Positions 60,692 to 64,000 of a DNA stretch of 64,000 bases are shown piece after piece. Below the pieces are notes generated by a model that saw only the letters and a list, made by a program, of their open reading frames with translations, did not search any database and was not told where the DNA came from. This DNA comes from CAYPHJ01 sp964410485 (lineage in GTDB: Bacteria > Desulfobacterota > Binatia > UBA9968), in NCBI GenBank assembly GCA_964410485.1, contig CAYPHJ010000001.1, forward strand, positions 56,347-120,346, read 5' to 3'. Each line of letters starts with the position of its first letter. Position 1 is the first letter of the stretch. A program made the translations under genes and the position numbers.

Positions 60692-62161
60692 ATGGTTAAG
60701 ACCATGCAAACCCCAGTTAGTGAACCGGAGTGGCGTGATCTCCGAGATTGGCTCGATTTGGTGGATGGCATGGGCGAGCTGAAACACGTCCGTGGGGCAA
60801 ATTCAGAGGAGGACATCGGCGCCATTACCGAGATGTTGGACCACGCGGACGAAAGCTGCTGTGTGCTTTTCGACGAGATTCCCAACTATCAACGTGGCTA
60901 TCGCGTTTTGGTGAACAGCATGGGCTCGCGCAGGCGCCAGGCAGTGACACTTGGCTTGGATCCCGCAGCGGCCTCTCACGAACAGCTACTTGACTTTTGG
61001 CGCAAACTGCTTAAGGGCTTTGCGCCTCTTCCACCAGTTGTAGTCAAGCGCGGACCGGTCCAAGAAAATATCCTGCGGGATAATGAAGTGAATTTGAATC
61101 GTTTTCCTGCTCCAATATGGCACCCGGGCGATGGAGGCCGATTCATTGGCACCGCGAGCGTTAACATCATGCGCGATCCCGATACAGGCATAATCAACGC
61201 CGGCACCTACCGCAACCAGGTTTTTGATCGAAACGGCATTGGCATACGAGTAGCCCCACCGCACGATGGTGGAATCATTAAAGAGAAATACATGAAACGC
61301 GGGAAACCGTGCCCCATTGTCACTGTGGTCGGCTCAGATCCGCTATTGTTTCTAGCTGCGTGTGTCCAAGGCACTTCCTATGGCGACAGCGAGTTGGATT
61401 GGGCAGGGGGTGTGCGCGGCTGTCCCATCGAAGTTATTGAGGGGGAGATTACAGGACTGCCAATCCCCGCTCATGCCGAAATCGCGCTCGAGGGATTCAT
61501 AACTACCGACGAATTTGCAAAAGAGGGTCCCTACGGAGAGTGGATGGGTTATTACCAGGACGGTTATCCCAACGACAGAATTGTCCGCGTTCATCGCGTG
61601 TATTATCGTGATGACCCAATTCTTTTGGGATGCCCGCAAGGCAAGCCACCCCACGAAGACAATCGTTTTCTTGCCTACCTCCGAGCAGCGATGATCTGGG
61701 ATCAGCTCGAGAAAGCAGGAGTGCCGGGAGTATGTGGGGTGTGGGCTCCGCCCGAAGGCGGCAACCGGCTGATGACTGTCGTGGCCTTGAAAACTCAATA
61801 CGTGGGTCATGCCAAGCAGGCGGGACTTATCGCATCACAATGCTCCGGTGGAATAGAGATGAACCGGTTGACCGTGGTCGTAGACGATCATGTCGACGTT
61901 ACCAGTATGCAGGACGTTCTCTGGGCGATTTTGGCCCGCTCCGATCCGGAACGTAGTGTCGAGATCATCAAGAATACCAAAGGGAGCCGCATCGACATGG
62001 CGATTGCGCCGAATCAACGCGAGGAAAACGCAAACTCACGGATGATTATCGACGCCACTACGCCGTTCCAATGGAAGAATCACCCGTTGGCGGGAGACAT
62101 CATCAGTACTCCAGAACGGACGCGGAAAATTCTGCAACGATGGGGCTGGATTTTGAAATGA
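60692..62161 (+). CDS. UbiD-family decarboxylase, copy 2
   Basis: A 489 aa decarboxylase. It has WHPGDGGRFIGTASVNIMRD, AGTYRNQVFDRNGIGIRVAP, GSDPLLFLAACVQGTS and the Glu loop FAKEGPYGEWMGYY, then the C-terminal GSRIDMAIAPNQREEN part. CGGAGGCG precedes the ATG. It differs clearly from the copy at 27425 (other core sequence), so the two act on different acids. The next gene, 128 bases downstream, is a molybdenum hydroxylase. Confidence 0.93.
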   Translation: MVKTMQTPVSEPEWRDLRDWLDLVDGMGELKHVRGANSEEDIGAITEMLDHADESCCVLFDEIPNYQRGYRVLVNSMGSRRRQAVTLGLDPAAASHEQLLDFWRKLLKGFAPLPPVVVKRGPVQENILRDNEVNLNRFPAPIWHPGDGGRFIGTASVNIMRDPDTGIINAGTYRNQVFDRNGIGIRVAPPHDGGIIKEKYMKRGKPCPIVTVVGSDPLLFLAACVQGTSYGDSELDWAGGVRGCPIEVIEGEITGLPIPAHAEIALEGFITTDEFAKEGPYGEWMGYYQDGYPNDRIVRVHRVYYRDDPILLGCPQGKPPHEDNRFLAYLRAAMIWDQLEKAGVPGVCGVWAPPEGGNRLMTVVALKTQYVGHAKQAGLIASQCSGGIEMNRLTVVVDDHVDVTSMQDVLWAILARSDPERSVEIIKNTKGSRIDMAIAPNQREENANSRMIIDATTPFQWKNHPLAGDIISTPERTRKILQRWGWILK

Positions 62162-62289
62162 TCTCCACATCAACTCTCATGGGAATATCTTCTAGAGTGC
62201 AGGTTCTCTCTGTCACATCGCCGTTGCGGTAACAAATAGAGGGTGTGTTCGGAATACCGGTAGCTAACAAACCACATAGGATTAATTCG

Positions 62290-64000
62290 ATGACAGTTGG
62301 ACAACCCATCCGCATGATCGACTCGCAACTCCGTGTCACCGGCGCAATCGAGTATACGCTGAACCTCGAATTGCCGCGTATGCTCCACGCGCGGATCCTC
62401 CGGAGCCCTCATGCGCATGCGCGAATCTCCAAACTCGACACCTCGCGAGCCGAGCGACTTTCGGGTGTCGCCGCCGTGCTGACACGCGATGATCTCAGCG
62501 GCGGCGAGATTGATCCCTATTTCGGTCTCCTCATCCAGGACCAAACACCCGTCGCGCTGGACAGAGTCCGCTTCGTTGGCGACCCAGTCGCTGCGGTAGC
62601 GGCAGTGGACGAGGACACCGCAGCAGAAGCCGTGGAGCTGATTGATATCGAATATCATGAGCTGCCGGCGGTTTTTGACCCAGAGGAAGCCTTAAAGCCG
62701 AACGCCCCAATATTACATCCGGGCCCCAGACGTATCATTCCCGGACGGCCTGACGTTGCCGCAAGGTCGCTGGCAGGAACAAATATCGTTCACTTATTTA
62801 AACAGCGAAAGGGAGACATTTTTCAAGGCTTCCGCGAATCGGATCACATCTTTGAGAACACGTTCCTTTCACCACCGGCAAATCACGCAGCCCTTGAACC
62901 GCACGTTGCCTTGGCACAGGTGCACAATGGCCAAATCACGGTATGGACCTGCAGTCAGAATCCATGCGTCGTGCAGCGCCAGCTCGCCGGCATTTTAAAG
63001 GTTCCCATGGCCGACGTTCGGGTGATTGTTTGCACTCTCGGCGGCGGCTTTGGCGGAAAGCTCAATTCCAAGTTAGAGCCGATCGTAGCGCTGCTAGCGA
63101 AAAAAACCGGCCACCCAGTGAAAATAACCGCTCGCCGCAACGAAGTGTTTCTCCTCGGGGTGCAGCACGAGTGCAAAATCAAGCTGAAAACCGGGGTCAA
63201 ACGGGACGGCAGCCTCGTCGCGGTTGAGGCATACTGCTATTACAATTCAGGTGCCTACGGCGATACAACGCCCAACCTGATTACGCGCGGGTATGCAGCG
63301 GCAGGACCTTATCGCGTCCCGCATCTTTTTATGGATTCTTACGGTGTCTACACCAACACCGCCCCAAGCGCTGCGTTCCGGGGTTATGGCATTACACAGG
63401 TTGTTTGGGCGCACGAGTCGCAGATGGATATGATCGCAGACGGCCTCGGCTTGGACCCGTTGGAACTACGACTTAAGAATGTGCTTCAGAAAGGGGACCC
63501 GTTTTCTACAGGCGAGCCGATGCCGGAAATGCATTATAGTGAATTGCTCGAGGCGGCGGCGAAAAAAATCGGGTGGAAAGATGCTCCGATTGTGATCAGG
63601 GAGCGCAACAAAATTCGTGCTAAAGGAATCAGCGCGATTGTGAAAGGGATGGCGACGCCGACCACGTCAACCGCAAACGTCAAACTCAACGCTGACGGCA
63701 GTCTGAATGTGCTGACTAGTTCGGTCGAGATGGGTCAGGGCCTGAAAACGGCCCTTGCACAAATCGCGGCTAGTGAAATTGAGTTGCCTGTAGAGCGGGT
63801 GCGTATCTCTGATCCAGACACTTCGTTCACACCATTTGATCTGATGACTGCGGCTAGCCGGGCAACCTTTTGCATGGGAACGGCTATCCGAAGAGCCGTC
63901 GCGCAGGTAAAGGAGCAGCTCCTAGAATCGGCCGCAGCACTGCTGGAAGCAGCCAGAGAAGACTTAGTACTGAATGCTGGAAGAGTGATGGTCCGGGGTG
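62290..64000 (+). CDS. Xanthine dehydrogenase-type Mo hydroxylase, large subunit (3' partial)
   Basis: The first 570 codons of a molybdopterin-binding subunit, cut by the window edge. Readable landmarks: N-terminal ARILRSPHAHARISKLDTSR, DRVRFVGDPVAAVAAVDEDT, the Mo-pterin loop LGGGFGGKLNSKLEP, then PSAAFRGYGITQVVWAHESQ and TSSVEMGQGLKTALAQIAAS. Such enzymes hydroxylate aldehydes or N-heterocycles, or carbon monoxide (CoxL); the AFRGYG motif points to aldehyde/xanthine type rather than the CoxL AYRCSFR. ATG 62290 follows AGGA. Medium and small subunits would be expected outside the window. Confidence 0.92.
   Translation, partial: MTVGQPIRMIDSQLRVTGAIEYTLNLELPRMLHARILRSPHAHARISKLDTSRAERLSGVAAVLTRDDLSGGEIDPYFGLLIQDQTPVALDRVRFVGDPVAAVAAVDEDTAAEAVELIDIEYHELPAVFDPEEALKPNAPILHPGPRRIIPGRPDVAARSLAGTNIVHLFKQRKGDIFQGFRESDHIFENTFLSPPANHAALEPHVALAQVHNGQITVWTCSQNPCVVQRQLAGILKVPMADVRVIVCTLGGGFGGKLNSKLEPIVALLAKKTGHPVKITARRNEVFLLGVQHECKIKLKTGVKRDGSLVAVEAYCYYNSGAYGDTTPNLITRGYAAAGPYRVPHLFMDSYGVYTNTAPSAAFRGYGITQVVWAHESQMDMIADGLGLDPLELRLKNVLQKGDPFSTGEPMPEMHYSELLEAAAKKIGWKDAPIVIRERNKIRAKGISAIVKGMATPTTSTANVKLNADGSLNVLTSSVEMGQGLKTALAQIAASEIELPVERVRISDPDTSFTPFDLMTAASRATFCMGTAIRRAVAQVKEQLLESAAALLEAAREDLVLNAGRVMVRG

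Overview
The window (about 56% G+C by eye, densely coded on both strands) comes from a Gram-negative bacterial chromosome. It carries peptidoglycan recycling genes (ldcA, mpl, a NamZ-type muramidase), an LL-diaminopimelate aminotransferase, a bactofilin, two DUF507 genes beside groESL, TRAP/TTT-type periplasmic binding proteins, UbiD decarboxylases, a class III CoA-transferase and a molybdenum hydroxylase. That mix resembles uncultivated soil or groundwater lineages of the former Deltaproteobacteria and relatives (Binatota, Methylomirabilota/Rokubacteria, Tectomicrobia). The assignment is an inference from gene content only. I see no rRNA, tRNA, CRISPR array, intact insertion sequence, integrase or prophage.

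Layout. 1-1772: leuC (5' cut by the window edge) and leuD. 1958-4881: a zinc-ribbon protein, an exported SAM methyltransferase and the CstA-type transporter. 4941-7838: the most unusual block, two paralogous ~90-100 aa proteins of unknown family followed by two tandem ArsA/GET3-type ATPases whose active-site motifs are degenerate in complementary ways. 8050-11508: a small helix-turn-helix protein, a decayed substrate-binding protein and a 970 aa hybrid-sensor-like histidine kinase. 11752-16394: CoA-transferase, hemerythrin, cupin, nitrilase-family and ornithine-cyclodeaminase-family genes. 16604-24560: a transporter region with two paralogous MFS permeases flanking a Bug-type binding protein and a TRAP-TAXI system. 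24964-30330: a compact, overlapping operon (cyclodeaminase-like, PaaK-like CoA ligase, UbiD decarboxylase, a new 105 aa protein) followed by another Bug-type binding protein. 30402-35968: NamZ-like muramidase, a stand-alone PaaA-like di-iron protein with a small neighbour, an ATP-grasp ligase / HExxH peptidase pair and a quinone-oxidoreductase-like enzyme. 36047-37481: repeat-rich spacer, HicAB and remnants. 37482-44797: hydroxyacid dehydrogenase, ACT regulator, phosphodiesterase, oligopeptidase B and RarA. 44908-52181: bactofilin, then the core minus-strand operon ffh-rpsP-khpA-rimM-trmD-rplS, groESL and tandem DUF507 genes. 52482-58628: murein recycling (ldcA, serine hydrolase, mpl), folK, dapL and a NYN-domain protein. 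58750-64000: an exported protein, a DUF3891 protein, a second UbiD and the large subunit of a molybdenum hydroxylase cut by the window edge.

How it fits together. The accessory genes point to scavenging of organic acids and aromatic or amino acid derivatives: several periplasmic binding proteins, CoA activation (PaaK-like ligase, class III CoA-transferase), prenylated-flavin decarboxylation (two UbiD) and hydroxylation (Mo enzyme). Many intergenic gaps hold short dispersed repeats of at least five families, one of which recurs five times, so the spacers are as notable as some of the genes.
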